Shown: piece after piece, positions 33,323-45,664 of the stretch | How the letters are laid out: every line of letters begins with the position of its first letter | Numbering within the stretch: the first letter of the stretch is position 1 | Assembly (NCBI GenBank): GCA_026168455.1 | Contig: CM047426.1 | Location: 47,873,589 to 47,937,588 of the forward strand | Direction of reading: 5' to 3' | Source of the DNA: Theocolax elegans | Taxonomy: Eukaryota; Arthropoda; Insecta; Hymenoptera; Cerocephalidae | Length of the DNA stretch: 64,000 bases | Translations under genes and position numbers: made by a program | The notes under the pieces: generated by a model | Seen by the model: only the letters and a program-made list of their open reading frames with translations | Databases searched by the model: none | What the model was told of the DNA's origin: nothing

Positions 33323-35349
33323 TTTTTTTTTTATGTATCTAATAATTTTATTACATTAATTCCATAAATAATAACTATTTTAATAATTAATTATGTAAAA
33401 TATTTTACACTATTGATTATGAAAATAATTATTATTCATTGAATTTATGTAATAGAAGTGTTAGATATTTTTGTGTTAAACAATTTTTTATTTTATAATA
33501 AAAAATATAAAAGCAATAAAAATTTTTACATTCAAAATATATAAATGTATAATAATAATTAATTCTACAAATAAGAATTAGAAATAACTTAAATGTTTAA
33601 CACAAAAATATCTGACACTTTTATTACATAAAATCACATAAATTCAAGTGTAAAATAAAGTCGTCCAAGATTTTATGCTTTTTAGAAGAGTTGATTATAG
33701 TATTCAAATTGTGCACACAAGTAAATATAAGTAAATAATATTGTAATACCATAAAAATATACCTAATACAAGAATTGTAAAATTGTAATCTTGGAAGACA
33801 TTATATTTTTAATTAATATTATCAAATAAAATATTTTTTATGTTTAGTTCATAATGTGTAATTGTTAACATTTTGCTTTTAATTAGCTTATAAAATTGAT
33901 ACTCCCGCTTTGTATAAAATTTTTTGAAAAGTTGATTGTGTAATATGCATAATAGTAAATAAGATAATATGATATAGACTAAAATTAATAACAGTATTTT
34001 TTTCTTATAAATAACATTTATACTATAAGATTAAAAATATTATAAGTTTTATGTATAATATGTTGAAAACAAAATACAAATATCTTTTAGTTACATATAT
34101 AAATATATTTGATGAATGACAATATAAAATTGAGTTAATATTTACATTACTTTTAGTTTTCTTAATTATTTTAATAATTGATAGTGTAAAATATTTGTAT
34201 ATGTGAATGTGAATTTGTATATGATTTGAATATGTGAATATAAAATTTTTTTTTGTTTTTATATATTTTTTTATTATAAATTAAAAAAATGTTATAGATA
34301 TGCATATCTATAACTTCTATTATATAAATTTCATAAATAATAACTATTTTAATAATTAATTATGTAAAATATTTTAAACTATCATTATTAAAATAATTAT
34401 TATTTATTGAATGTATGTAATAGAAGTGTTAGATATTTTTGTATTAAACAAACAAGATCTTGTTACAGCTGTTAATGTTGGAAGTGGAAATACATAAAAA
34501 AATTAATTTAAGAAAACTAAAAGTAATTTAAATATTAACTCAGTTTTATATTGTCATGCATCAAATATATTTATATATGTAACTAAAAGATATTTGTATT
34601 TTGTTTTCAACATATTATACATAAAACTTATAATATTTGTAATCTTATAGTATAAATGTTATTTATAAGAAAAAAATACTGTTATTAATTTTAGTCTATA
34701 TCATATTATCTTAATTACTATTATGCATATTACACAATCAACTTTTCAAAAAATTTTATACAAAGCGGGAGTATCAATTTTATAAGCTAATTAAAAGCTA
34801 AATGTTAACAATTACACATTATGAACTAAACATAAAAAATATTTTATTTGATAATATTAATTAAAAATATAATATCTTCCGAGATTACAATTTTACAATT
34901 CTTGTATGAGGTATATTTTTATGATATTACAATATTATTTACTTATATTTACTTGTGTGCACAATGTGAATACTATAATCAACTCTTCTAGAAAGCATAA
35001 ATTTTGGACGACTTTATTTTACACTTGAATTTATGTGATTTTATGTAATAAAAGTGTCAGATATTTTTGTGTTAAACATTTAAGTTATTTCTAATTCTTA
35101 TTTGTAGAATTAATTATTATTATACATTTATATATTTTGAATATAAAAATTTTTATTGCTTTTATATTTTTTTATTATAAAATAAAAAATTGTTTAACAC
35201 AAAAATATCTAACACTTCTATTACATAAATTCAATGAATAATAATTATTTTCATAATCAATAGTGTAAAATATTTTACATAATTAATTATTAAAATAGTT
35301 ACTATTTATGGAATTTATGTAATAAAATTGTTAGATACATAAAAAAAAA

Positions 35350-35432
35350 AATTTGAGTCTCAGGATTTGAACCCGAGACCCCATGGTTACTGCAAAATGC
35401 ATACGACTTAGCGCTCACGGCTACCGTGACAT
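35350..35432 (-). tRNA. Mirror copy of the tRNA-like module in the right arm
   Basis: Inverted copy of 33248-33322 with the same T-arm and A-box-like stretch. Divergence is limited to a few bases. The start of this module (35401) is also the start of the tandem-duplicated block 35401-37585. Confidence 0.5.
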
Positions 35433-35734
35433 GTACTAACTTTTATATCGGAACTTATATTTAAGTTGTGCCCCCTGGAGGGGAGCTTAGAATAATAAGG
35501 TAATTAATCATTTCTTAATTAAATTATTATTGACAATTAAAATAAATTAATGATTTTATTATAAAAAAAATAAAAAGAATTTTGGGAGTGAGGTGATTTG
35601 AACCCTCGTTGTTCGGGTTCTCGTTACCCCTCCTTCGCTAGGCAAGTTCATACTCCCCGCCGGAGTAGGAACCATTCGGAGCACGGCTCTACTGCGCAGA
35701 CTCGAACTCCCGGTACGAGATAGAAACACTGGCC

Positions 35735-37080
35735 CCGGCTCTGCTTATATACAAGATTTCGAGCTCCTAGGTCTATCTGTCCAAGGACAGTTTTATTATT
35801 TACAAGATTAAGGCTAGGTATGGTTGCCTGCCTTTGTCGTCATGATCGGTAAATTTTTGGACGTGGTCAGTTGTGGGGAGCCAAGGCATACTGCATAGGC
35901 TATTGGATCACACTTAAAGACCGTCGTTGGGTTCCTCGTATCATCGGAGCTCCCTTCATTAGTCCATCCATGCTATTCGATTTTCCGGTTCATTTCGGTC
36001 TATCGTTCAAAGAGACCTACTTATAAATTCGGCCTGGTTAAGCCCTTATACGCTTCAAGTGTCTTTAGGACTCTCTACTTGTACGTGGCTAAACTGGGTC
36101 AGTATGCGGGACTTCTATTCATCTCCGATCTTGTCTTCCCAGCATTGCTCTCTCTCCGCCACTTTCGAAATTGCTCAAATAGCAAAACCCAGCCATCCGG
36201 CCGGGTGTAATAAGGTACTATGTATACCCGAAGGTACAAGTCCTGTTCGGAGAGGACAATGCTTCGAGACGTTCTCTAGACAAATATACTAACTCACAAC
36301 TGAAAATCGAAAGGATCAATTCGGCGAGATACTTCGGCGAATCTTTTAATTCTCGGCTTTAAGGATACTTTGGGAAGTACGTTGTTCAACCCTACATTGT
36401 GCTTCGGAGGTTCCTTGCTTTTGGGAGCTGCTATGACTCCGGCCGAGGCCCTTTACCCGCAGTGGTGGACCCATCACTTGCTAGGCGATAGGCGGAAATT
36501 TATTATCTACCCGAGTAAACCCGAGTTACCTGGACCATTTTCACGAAACAACTTTCTGCACAATGCTGGTTTCGCCCCTTTCGAGGCGTGTGGAACGTAT
36601 TCCTAAGGAATTTCCCCTCAGCTGATCTCCTGCTTTGGCTTGCCAGAGACTGAGTTGAGTCCTTAAGATACGCTGAACTCCACAATGATTTTCGAAGGCA
36701 TTTTTAGGCTGTTCCCACCCCGGTATACACCGAGCCGGAACAATATATAAGAGTCCGGCCAAAAGGGTTTTCGACTTTACTCATTTTCGAAAATAGTGTA
36801 GTCGGCATGATTGGGCTCGGAGCTTGACGCTCTTAATGCCTTCTCGTGCGAGTTTATGGTGCATCGTACCTACGTAAGGAAACGTCGGGAGAAATACTTT
36901 AAAAGCCTGGAAGGCTTCCCGTCATTCGATAACACATCTCTGTGAGACATCTCGGCGGTTGCGGTCTGGGGTAAGGTCTTCCATGACCGTGATCAATATC
37001 GTGAACTTATGTATCTGCATTGTATATCTTAGGTGACAGTCCAGTTTTTATAAAATTAAATTAAACCGTTGTTGCCTTTT
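35735..37080. other. Moderately GC-rich block, nature unknown
   Basis: About 1.3 kb unlike its AT-rich surroundings; repeated at 37920-39265. Short open frames (for example 36059-36292 and 36370-36606) are conserved between the two copies only because the whole block is duplicated, and carry no motif I know. A good TATA-like box (TATATAAGAG, about 36745) is followed about 25-30 bp later by a possible start region. An LTR or a promoter-containing repeat is possible, but I could not find terminal repeats. Confidence 0.35.
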
Positions 37081-37585
37081 GACAAAGAGAGGTTATGTTT
37101 CAAATCGTATTTTTCAAATTTTAACGATATTTTATCGTAGATTCAACTTTTGTACTTGTTATACTCTTAAAATGTATATTAAAAATATGCCTCTATCCTG
37201 TTTTCTAGTTGTCATTATCTTAAATATTTGGAATTAAACAAATAATACACCCAACATTCAGTGTCGACATAGTACAATGTCTTTGAAGGTACGAAGTGCG
37301 TGACGCAGACTGGCCGAATCGGTGCACACACCTCCTATAGAATCCGTCGCTGTAGACTGAGAGAGGTTATGTTTCAATTCGTATTTTTCAAATTTTAACA
37401 AATATTAACATGAATTCACTTTTGTACTTATAATTTACTTAAAATCTGTATTAAAAATATGCCTCTATCCCGTTTTGTAGTTGTCATTATGTTAAGTAAT
37501 TGGAATTAAACAAATAATGCACCCAACATTCAGTGTCGATATAGTACAATGTATTTGAAAGTACGATGTGCGTACGGCCAATTGC
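37080..37585. repeat. About 280 bp tandem repeat units
   Basis: The units share GAGGTTATGTTTCAA, ATATGCCTCTATCC, ATTGGAATTAAACAAATAA and CACCCAACATTCAGTGTCGA. Two units here (37080 and 37365 on); two more in the duplicated block (39270 and 39548 on); a diverged one at about 40290-40480. Confidence 0.75.
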
Positions 37586-39772
37586 ATACGACTTAGCGCT
37601 CACGGCTACCGTGACATGTACTAACTTTTATATCGGAACTTATATTTAAGTTGTGCCCCCTGGAGGGGAGCTTAGAATAATAAGGTAATTAATCATTTCT
37701 TAATTAAATTATTATTGACAATTAAAATAAATTAATGATTTTATTATAAAAAAAATAAAAAGAATTTTGGGAGTGAGGTGATTTGAACCCTCGTTGTTCG
37801 GGTTCTCGTTACCCCTCCTTCGCTAGGCAAGTTCATACTCCCCGCCGGAGTAGGAACCATTCGGAGCACGGCTCTACTGCGCAGACTCGAACTCCCGGTA
37901 CGAGATAGAAACACTGGCCCCGGCTCTGCTTATATACAAGATTTCGAGCTCCTAGGTCTATCTGTCCAAGGACAGTTTTATTATTTACAAGATTAAGGCT
38001 AGGTATGGTTGCCTGCCTTTGTCGTCATGATCGGTAAATTTTTGGACGTGGTCAGTTGTGGGGAGCCAAGGCATACTGCATAGGCTATTGGATCACACTT
38101 AAAGACCGTCGTTGGGTTCCTCGTATCATCGGAGCTCCCTTCATTAGTCCATCCATGCTATTCGATTTTCCGGTTCATTTCGGTCTATCGTTCAAAGAGA
38201 CCTACTTATAAATTCGGCCTGGTTAAGCCCTTATACGCTTCAAGTGTCTTTAGGACTCTCTACTTGTACGTGGCTAAACTGGGTCAGTATGCGGGACTTC
38301 TATTCATCTCCGATCTTGTCTTCCCAGCATTGCTCTCTCTCCGCCACTTTCGAAATTGCTCAAATAGCAAAACCCAGCCATCCGGCCGGGTGTAATAAGG
38401 TACTATGTATACCCGAAGGTACAAGTCCTGTTCGGAGAGGACAATGCTTCGAGACGTTCTCTAGACAAATATACTAACTCACAACTGAAAATCGAAAGGA
38501 TCAATTCGGCGAGATACTTCGGCGAATCTTTTAATTCTCGGCTTTAAGGATACTTTGGGAAGTACGTTGTTCAACCCTACATTGTGCTTCGGAGGTTCCT
38601 TGCTTTTGGGAGCTGCTATGACTCCGGCCGAGGCCCTTTACCCGCAGTGGTGGACCCATCACTTGCTAGGCGATAGGCGGAAATTTATTATCTACCCGAG
38701 TAAACCCGAGTTACCTGGACCATTTTCACGAAACAACTTTCTGCACAATGCTGGTTTCGCCCCTTTCGAGGCGTGTGGAACGTATTCCTAAGGAATTTCC
38801 CCTCAGCTGATCTCCTGCTTTGGCTTGCCAGAGACTGAGTTGAGTCCTTAAGATACGCTGAACTCCACAATGATTTTCGAAGGCATTTTTAGGCTGTTCC
38901 CACCCCGGTATACACCGAGCCGGAACAATATATAAGAGTCCGGCCAAAAGGGTTTTCGACTTTACTCATTTTCGAAAATAGTGTAGTCGGCATGATTGGG
39001 CTCGGAGCTTGACGCTCTTAATGCCTTCTCGTGCGAGTTTATGGTGCATCGTACCTACGTAAGGAAACGTCGGGAGAAATACTTTTAAAAGCCTGGAAGG
39101 CTTCCCGTCATTCGATAACACATCTCTGTGAGACATCTCGGCGGTTGCGGTCTGGGGTAAGGTCTTCCATGACCGTGATCAATATCGTGAACTTATGTAT
39201 CTGCATTGTATATCTTAGGTGACAGTCCAGTTTTTATAAAATTAAATTAAACCGTTGTTGCCTTTTGACAAAGAGAGGTTATGTTTCAAATCGTATTTTT
39301 CAAATTTTAACGATATTTTATCGTAGATTCAACTTTTGTACTTGTTATACTCTTAAAATGTATATTAAAAATATGCCTCTATCCTGTTTTCTAGTTGTCA
39401 TTATCTTAAATATTTGGAATTAAACAAATAATACACCCAACATTCAGTGTCGACATAGTACAATGTCTTTGAAGGTACGAAGTGCGTGACGCAGACTGGC
39501 CGAATCGGTGCACACACCTCCTATAGAATCCGTCGCTGTAGACTGAGAGAGGTTATGTTTCAATTCGTATTTTTCAAATTTTAACAATATATTAACATGA
39601 ATTCACTTTTGTACTTATAATTTACTTAAAATCTGTATTAAAAATATGCCTCTATCCCGTTTTGTAGTTGTCATTATGTTAAGTAATTGGAATTAAACAA
39701 ATAATGCACCCAACATTCAGTGTCGATATAGTACAATGTATTTGAAAGTACGATGTGCGTACGGCCAATTGC

Positions 39773-40894
39773 CCGATCATGCACGCATCTCCTATAGAAT
39801 CCGTCGCCTATTCCACTACTAATGAAATAAACATATTTTAATAAGCTGGAAACGCATAGTATCGCCACCTACTAGTGGATTTTCAAACTACTTAGCTAAA
39901 CTGTTTTTACTCTACCGTCTGCTAAATTACACATTTTTAGAAGGAATGAATATCGTTTTTATTTTTCGTTTAATTTGTCAATCGATTAGGTGTTCCTCTA
40001 GTTTTTACTGAAAAATGATTCTAAGATAATGTAAAATGTTGCCGCTACTTTATTTCTTCAAGCTTGTAATTGCAATCTATATTTATTTGTATCGCAGATA
40101 TCTAATACTAGCTTCCCAACGTCTATGTATCAATCGTATATTTCTATTTATTTCTTCGTCGTGCACTTTTAACTGTTTTTTTAGTATTTCAACATTTACC
40201 AATAACGTGAAATTGTGCGTCTGCACTGTATTTGTTAGAAATCTATCCAATTTTTACAAAATTCAATTAAATCGTTGTTGCTTGTTAACTCAGAAAGGTT
40301 ATGTTTGAGATCGTATTTTTCAAATTCTAAGTGTGTTTTAACATAATTAAAACTTTTGTACTTATAATTTATTTAATATATGTATTACAAATATGCCTCC
40401 ACTGCGTTTATAGGTTGTCATAATATTAAATAACAGTAATAGGAGAAGTAGTGCGTGTAATATACAGGTTTCGGCATAGTAGGATTTAATTCAAGTAGGG
40501 CATTCCCTTAAGAGCAACATACAGGAATGAATCGCGGTTTAAAATTTGTACAAAAGTCATAGCAATCAAATAATCGACTTGAAAATTCAACCAAAAATAA
40601 TTTCCTACTCGAAATTTATGATTAGGGTTTCTTAATTTTTAAAGTCATTTTAGACAGTTACAGTTACAAAATCAACAATTTCTTTATTGTACATTATATT
40701 ACAAATGTTAAAATATAAAATGAGCCGCGATGGAAGTTTCGCCGACGTCTGTAGGGTGGGAAAATTAGATTTTTCTAAGAAACCTATTTAAGTTCAGCTA
40801 CCCAGAATCTTTACTTTGGTGTTATTGATTTTAAGTTTGTAGGATTGCAGTTGCATTCTATGAGACATTCCTGAACAATATATTACCTGTAATA
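39773..40894. other. No gene; diverged repeat unit and AT-rich sequence
   Basis: Includes the degenerate 280 bp unit (about 40210-40480). The open frame at 40036-40308 has no recognisable motif and overlaps the repeat, so I do not call it a gene. Confidence 0.5.
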
Positions 40895-41480
40895 ATATAA
40901 TAGAAAAAAATTTGGAAGATAAATTAAGTGAAAATGATTTATATACTTTAAAAGTCAAAATTATTTTATTTCCTATAAAAACTGATGTTGTAGCCTTTAA
41001 TACTAAAATTATTAATAAAACAGTTTGAGAATGTAAAGTATATTTAAGTGTTGATAGTATAAGAATTAATATTGGAAAAATGGGTCATTATTATGTTACT
41101 AAGGATTTTTAATTGAGATGTAAGAATATGCAACGATACTCGAATAATTGTTATGGAATAAAAACAATATACTATATATTGTCAAATTATTATTTGAATA
41201 AATTATAGACAAACCATACGTAGATCCTCGAAAAATGAAATATTCTTTGATATGATACAACGACAATTTCATACAATATTAAGTTTTTTGGCCAAGTCCT
41301 TTTTCTATGATAATAAACAAATTACACGTAGAATGATTTCAAATAGTAGGCCTTTTCTTACCCAGGCCAGTATTTAGTCATGATCAATTATTCGTCGCAT
41401 TATCAAGAGTTTAAGATGGAAAAAATTTAACAGTAAAATTTTTAAAATCATCATTGATACTAACATATACAGAAAGAAAT
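40895..41480 (+). pseudogene. Helitron helicase remnant 1
   Basis: Decayed C-terminal part of the Rep-helicase of a Helitron (PIF1-type helicase). Readable pieces: IILFPIKTDVVAFNTKIINK and CKVYLSVDS (40965-41060), and RPVFSHDQLFVALSR (about 41360-41412), which is helicase motif VI. Many stops and frame changes. It ends shortly before the piggyBac element at 41656. Confidence 0.65.
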
Positions 41481-42404
41481 ATAGTTAATAATAATAAAAT
41501 CGAGATAATTGATAATGTAATAACATATAGACTAAAAGAGTTTTGAATAAAGTGTTCAACATTAATTAAAAACTAGACTAGATTATAATAAAATCTGTAT
41601 TTTAATTTTGTCAGCATCGAATCACTTATAAACTAATATTGTTTGTTTTAGGAATTTAACCCATTAACGCCGAGGTGATCAGAATTTTTACTATCTATTC
41701 AACGTGTTTATTTATTATGCTACCGGACCAAACAAAATTTGCAATACCACTTTTCCTACTAAAATTTAATGCTATTTCAGAATCTAAACTCAAGATTTCG
41801 ATTAAACACCGAGAAAAAAAAATATGGCCGATTTAAACGTAAAAAACGTAAAAATTTTGTAAAAAAATTTTTTTTTCATTTTTTTTCACAATGATACCGC
41901 AAAAGTATCAACTTTATACTATGATCAGAGGTGATCATGGCATGTAAACATTAAGTGGAATTATTTTCAGAAAAATTCATCGACGCGTTTTTTCAAAATG
42001 ATGGCAAAAATGAGAAATTTTTAGGAAATCTTAATCTATCGTTTTCTTAAAAACTACAAACTTTAGGAAAAAAATTCTAAGAAGAAAAATGTCTTAAAAT
42101 TAATCAAAGAACACTCTCAGATTTTTTCAACATTTTTCGAGACATTTTTTGATTTTCGAAAATTTCAAAAAATCCTATTTTTTAAAAATACCAAAAAAAT
42201 TTTGAAAAAATTTGTGAGTGTTCCTTGGCAACTTTGCTGATATTATGCATATACATGGTTCTTTTTTACTTTTAGCAATACCTAAAGACAACGGCGAGGA
42301 CGTGGTATAACTTGGTCTCTTTTGGGGTGCTTTTTATCGTGAGTCCCCTTGCCTCTCACTTTAACATTATCTTTTATCAGTGCTTTTTTGCCCAACAATT
42401 ATTG

Positions 42405-42965
42405 CATATTTTAAATTTTGACTCTAAATCGCCCGTGCATGTATTTATTACAAAGTATTATATAAATTTTAATCGGTATTTCCGAACTAATTTGTGTTGC
42501 TCAATATTTTTTCAAATATTGCACAAAACCCTCATTTATTAGCAACTTACTTGCATATTGCCAAGTCTTAAATGTTGCCAGAGGTATTAGAAAATCAATT
42601 AAGGAAAGATCGAGAAAGAAAAAAATCAACGTCCCCAGGTCGGGATCGAACCGACGGTCTCCTGCTTACCGGGCAGTTGCCTTACCACTTGGCTACCGGG
42701 AACCCGACGATTTCACGCACCTTATATCTTGAAGTCTTTATTTCTCGATATTTCCTTTAGACATCCTCCCTCCCCGCTTATCAAATTTCAACCTTAGCAT
42801 TCTATTTTAAATTTTGACTCTAAATCGCCCGTGCATGTATTTATTACAATGTATTATATAAATTTTAATCGGTATTTCCGAACTAATTTGTGTTGCTCAA
42901 TATTTGAAAAAATATTGAGCAACACAAATTAGTTCGGAAATACCGATTAAAATTTATATAATAAT
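42405..42965. repeat. Direct and inverted repeat around the tRNA-like module
   Basis: A block of about 100 bp (ATTTTGACTCTAAATCGCCC to TGTTGCTCAATATTT) occurs at about 42412-42515 and 42807-42905; part of it recurs inverted at 42907-42962. The tRNA-like sequence lies between the two direct copies. Confidence 0.75.
42631..42703 (-). tRNA. tRNA-like gene inside the piggyBac element (anticodon GGT by position)
   Basis: The minus strand folds as a cloverleaf. Acceptor TTCCCGG/CTGGGGA pairs 7 of 7 allowing G-U. The D-arm is GCC/GGC with an AAGTGGTAA loop, and the T-arm GTCGG/CCGAC is perfect with loop TTCGATC. The anticodon stem CTGC/GCAG has loop CCGGTAA. The loop position gives anticodon GGT (Thr), but the nearly invariant T33 is C. 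A tRNA pseudogene, or the head of a SINE, is more likely than a working gene. Confidence 0.55.
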
Positions 42966-43046
42966 TATTGCATATGTACAGATAGCATTTTTCACAATGG
43001 ATTCATGTTCTTATTGGACATTCTTTATTTGAACAATTTTTTAATT

Positions 43047-44554
43047 TATCTCTATTAGATCATGATGAAATGTTTTACTTGTTTTACCTTTTAGAATATA
43101 ATATTTAGCAATCGAAATAGTTAACTCTTTTATTCCAACTTTTTTCTTTCCATCACGTGTAGCATTAAAAATTACGTGGGCGTTTGTAATGGATGCCTGT
43201 ATAAATCTTATAAATCGACCCATGTCTATTTTTTGGAACATATACTTGGAAGTACATTATTGTATATATGAATTTGTTGTATAAATGAAAAGCTTGCGGA
43301 AAAGGTATATCAGTTTTGGATCGAGCCTCTGAACTATATCTTCTCGAAGTTGACAGTAGAGTTACACCTGCAGCAGTTGAAGCTATTGAAACGGGCATCG
43401 AATCCATAATAGTGATGAAATTTATGCCACTATTTTGATCATGTTTTACAATATAAGTACCTCGTGGAGCTTTCTTTTCAAGTATATTCTTTTCTTTCAG
43501 TCGATTGTCTTTGATAGTGCCAGTGCATTTCAATCGTAATTTTTGCAAGTGTAAAATCAAATCCATATTTGTAAAAAAATTATCAAAGAATAAATGAAAT
43601 GCAGGGATTTTATTATAATTTATTAGCCGAAAAAAAGGTTCTAATAAATGCAATACTACACGTGTACCTAAAGCACATTTTGCTAATTTATTGCCGGTTT
43701 GGGAATTTTTACCGCAATATAGATCTAAATTTAGTAGATAGCCGTCTGAAATGCATAAACCCCAAAATTTTAAACCAAACCTAATTGGTATGCCTCGAAT
43801 AAATTGTTTCAATACAGTTTTTGCATAAGACTTGGCCATCAATACATATAGAAGTTTTCCATATTCCAACCTTTAGGAGGTTGTTTTAAAAACGTTTCAA
43901 CATCGAACGAACTCGCCACCCTTTATCGTTTGGATCCTTGTCTTTAGCTTTTGAATATTTTATTTTAGATTTAATTTCTTCAAACTTATCGCGAGTCATT
44001 ACAGAAGAAACAATGTGATTAGATAAGAATGGATCAGATGACCAATAATCTCTCTGAGAGTTTCTTTTATTAAATGAACTGAAAATAACTATACCTATAA
44101 AAGTGTCAAGATCTTGTAATTTTAAATCATAATTATTCTCTTTAGACGCATCAATTATATATTGTTTCATTTCGGTGGATAAAAAGGTTTCAAACAATTG
44201 GAAAGGCTCGCACGCCTTTATATTCTTTTTTGCAGCTTCAGATAATAATATTGTTTCTTCACAAGTATTTGAATATAACTTCTCGCCATCGATCCAAATG
44301 AATTCGTGATTTTTTTAAAGTTTATTTAAGTTTCTAGAATAACTAACACAAGCTTTTTTATAAGTAATATTCGGTAGTGTGAATTCATGTTCAGAATCTG
44401 AATCAGGTATCGAATCACAATCGGAATCAAAATCATCGGGGACTGAATTGTCTGCATTCGGAATCAATATACTTTCGTCGGAATCACTATCCAAATAATC
44501 TGATTCATACTCTGGATGCGGTGAAGCAGAAGATTTTCAACGTTTTCGTGACAT
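43047..44554 (-). pseudogene. piggyBac transposase, inactivated
   Basis: DDE transposase that cuts at TTAA. ATG at 44554 (MSRKR, then a stop at codon 6), an acidic N-terminus (ESDYLDSDSDE), then ETFLSTEMKQYI, DTFIGIVIFSS and SRDYWSSDP-like RDYWSSDPFLSN (44000-44200). After a frame change near 43870 come MAKSYAKTVLKQFIRGIP, HLFFDNFFTNMDL (second catalytic Asp, about 43560) and APRGTYIVKHD. The segment between YNKF and the C-terminal block MFQKIDMGRFIRFIQASIT is too short: the stretch that holds the third catalytic Asp (GVD in relatives) is deleted near 43250. Stops or shifts also at 44320 and 43235. The C-terminal Cys-rich domain is not seen. Confidence 0.85.
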
Positions 44555-45332
44555 AACAAATGTATTGAAAAAGTGAAAACCAATATTTTTATAATATGCT
44601 TAACTTATAATCCATGTACAAATTGTATAGAACATGTATCCATGCACAAATGAACAGATGTACAAGTTTGTTCGGGAATTTTCTAGTGGTAGATAGAAAC
44701 CAAACTTTATGTACAATTCAAGAAAAATATTTTTCTCTAAACCCGTAGACTTTACGAAAAAATTTTTAAGAACAAGAAGTCTTAAAATTAGTCAAGAAAC
44801 ACTTCAAATATTTTTATGGTATTTTTAAAAAATTAGATTTCTTGAAATTTTCGAAAATCAAAAAATGTCTCGAAAAATTTTGAAAAAAATTTAAGTGTGT
44901 AATTTGATTAATTTTAAAACATTTTTGTTCTTAGAATTTTTTTCCTAAAGTTTGTAGTTTTTAAGAAAACGATAGATTAAGATTTCCTAAAAATTTCTCA
45001 TTTTTGCCACCATTTTAACCAAAATAATTCCACTTAATGTTTACGTGCCATGATCACCTCTGATCATAGTATAAAGTTGATACTTTTGCGGTATCATTGT
45101 GAAAAAAAATGCAAAAAAAATTTTTTTACAAAATTTTTACGTTTTTTACGTTTAAATCGGCCATATTTTTTTTTCTCGGTGTTTAATCGAAATCTTGAGT
45201 TTAGATTCTGAAATAGCATTAAATTTTAGTAGGAAAAGTGGTATTGCAAATTTTTTTTGGTCCGGTAGCATAATAAATAAACACTTTGAAAAGATAGTAA
45301 AAATTCTGATCACCTCGGCGTTAATGGGTTAA

Positions 45333-45664
45333 TTAAATTATTATTAATTTATTAAATTATTAAAAATATTAAAAATTTATAATTATTATGAATAATCTCG
45401 AAATATCGAATTGGAACTAATTGGATTAACCTGTATCAAGGTATATCGAGTTTTATCGAAATATATCTAAACGTACTGAATCGAAGTTTTTATAGATATA
45501 TTCAAATACATCAAACATATCGAAGTTTATCGAAATATATTACCTTAATATAAAATAAATACTGCGATTTGTATAAAAAATTTCTAGAGTATGGTAAAGT
45601 ACGGACCTGTTTATAATTGTTATTATTTTCTTTTCTTTTTTTATTATTTTGCTGTTTGTTTAAT
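45333..45664. other. AT-rich stretch with ATATCGA-type motifs
   Basis: No gene. Short motifs such as TATCGAA and ATATATC recur about eight times between 45400 and 45545. Confidence 0.5.

Larger units (their letters stand above)
32950..35734. repeat. 2.8 kb palindrome with 1.2 kb arms
   Basis: The left arm 32950-34171 pairs with the right arm 34499-35734, around a spacer of about 327 bp. I followed the pairing at the outer edge (GGCCAGTGTTTCTATCTCG), through the CCCCTCCAGGGGGCAC block, the tRNA-like modules, and to the inner edge (ATTGAGTTAATATTTA against its near complement). The arms look about 95 percent identical by eye, with small indels. Outside GC-rich islands they are strongly AT-rich. 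No coding sequence. Possible natures: fold-back transposon, MITE, or inverted duplication. Confidence 0.85.
35401..39772. repeat. Step-back duplication 7: 35401-37585 repeated at 37586-39772
   Basis: Offset 2185 bp with two one-base insertions in the second copy. The junction GCCAATTGC|ATACGACTTAG shares only TGC with the original left boundary. The second copy reads on past GCCAATTGC into new sequence at 39773. Confidence 0.95.
41656..45332 (-). mobile_element. piggyBac element with long TIRs
   Basis: Flanked by TTAA (41656-41659 and 45329-45332), ends CCCATTAACGCCGAGGTG and complement. The inverted arms continue for about 570 bp (41656-42235 against 44770-45332) with small indels, far longer than the classic 13 bp piggyBac TIR. 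A transposase remnant lies on the minus strand. Between the left arm and the transposase is a tRNA-like sequence flanked by a direct repeat. Confidence 0.85.

Noticed and set aside
36059..36606. Two open frames preserved perfectly in both copies of the 2185 bp duplication
   Set aside because: The entire block is duplicated with near identity, so conservation says nothing about coding; no known motif.
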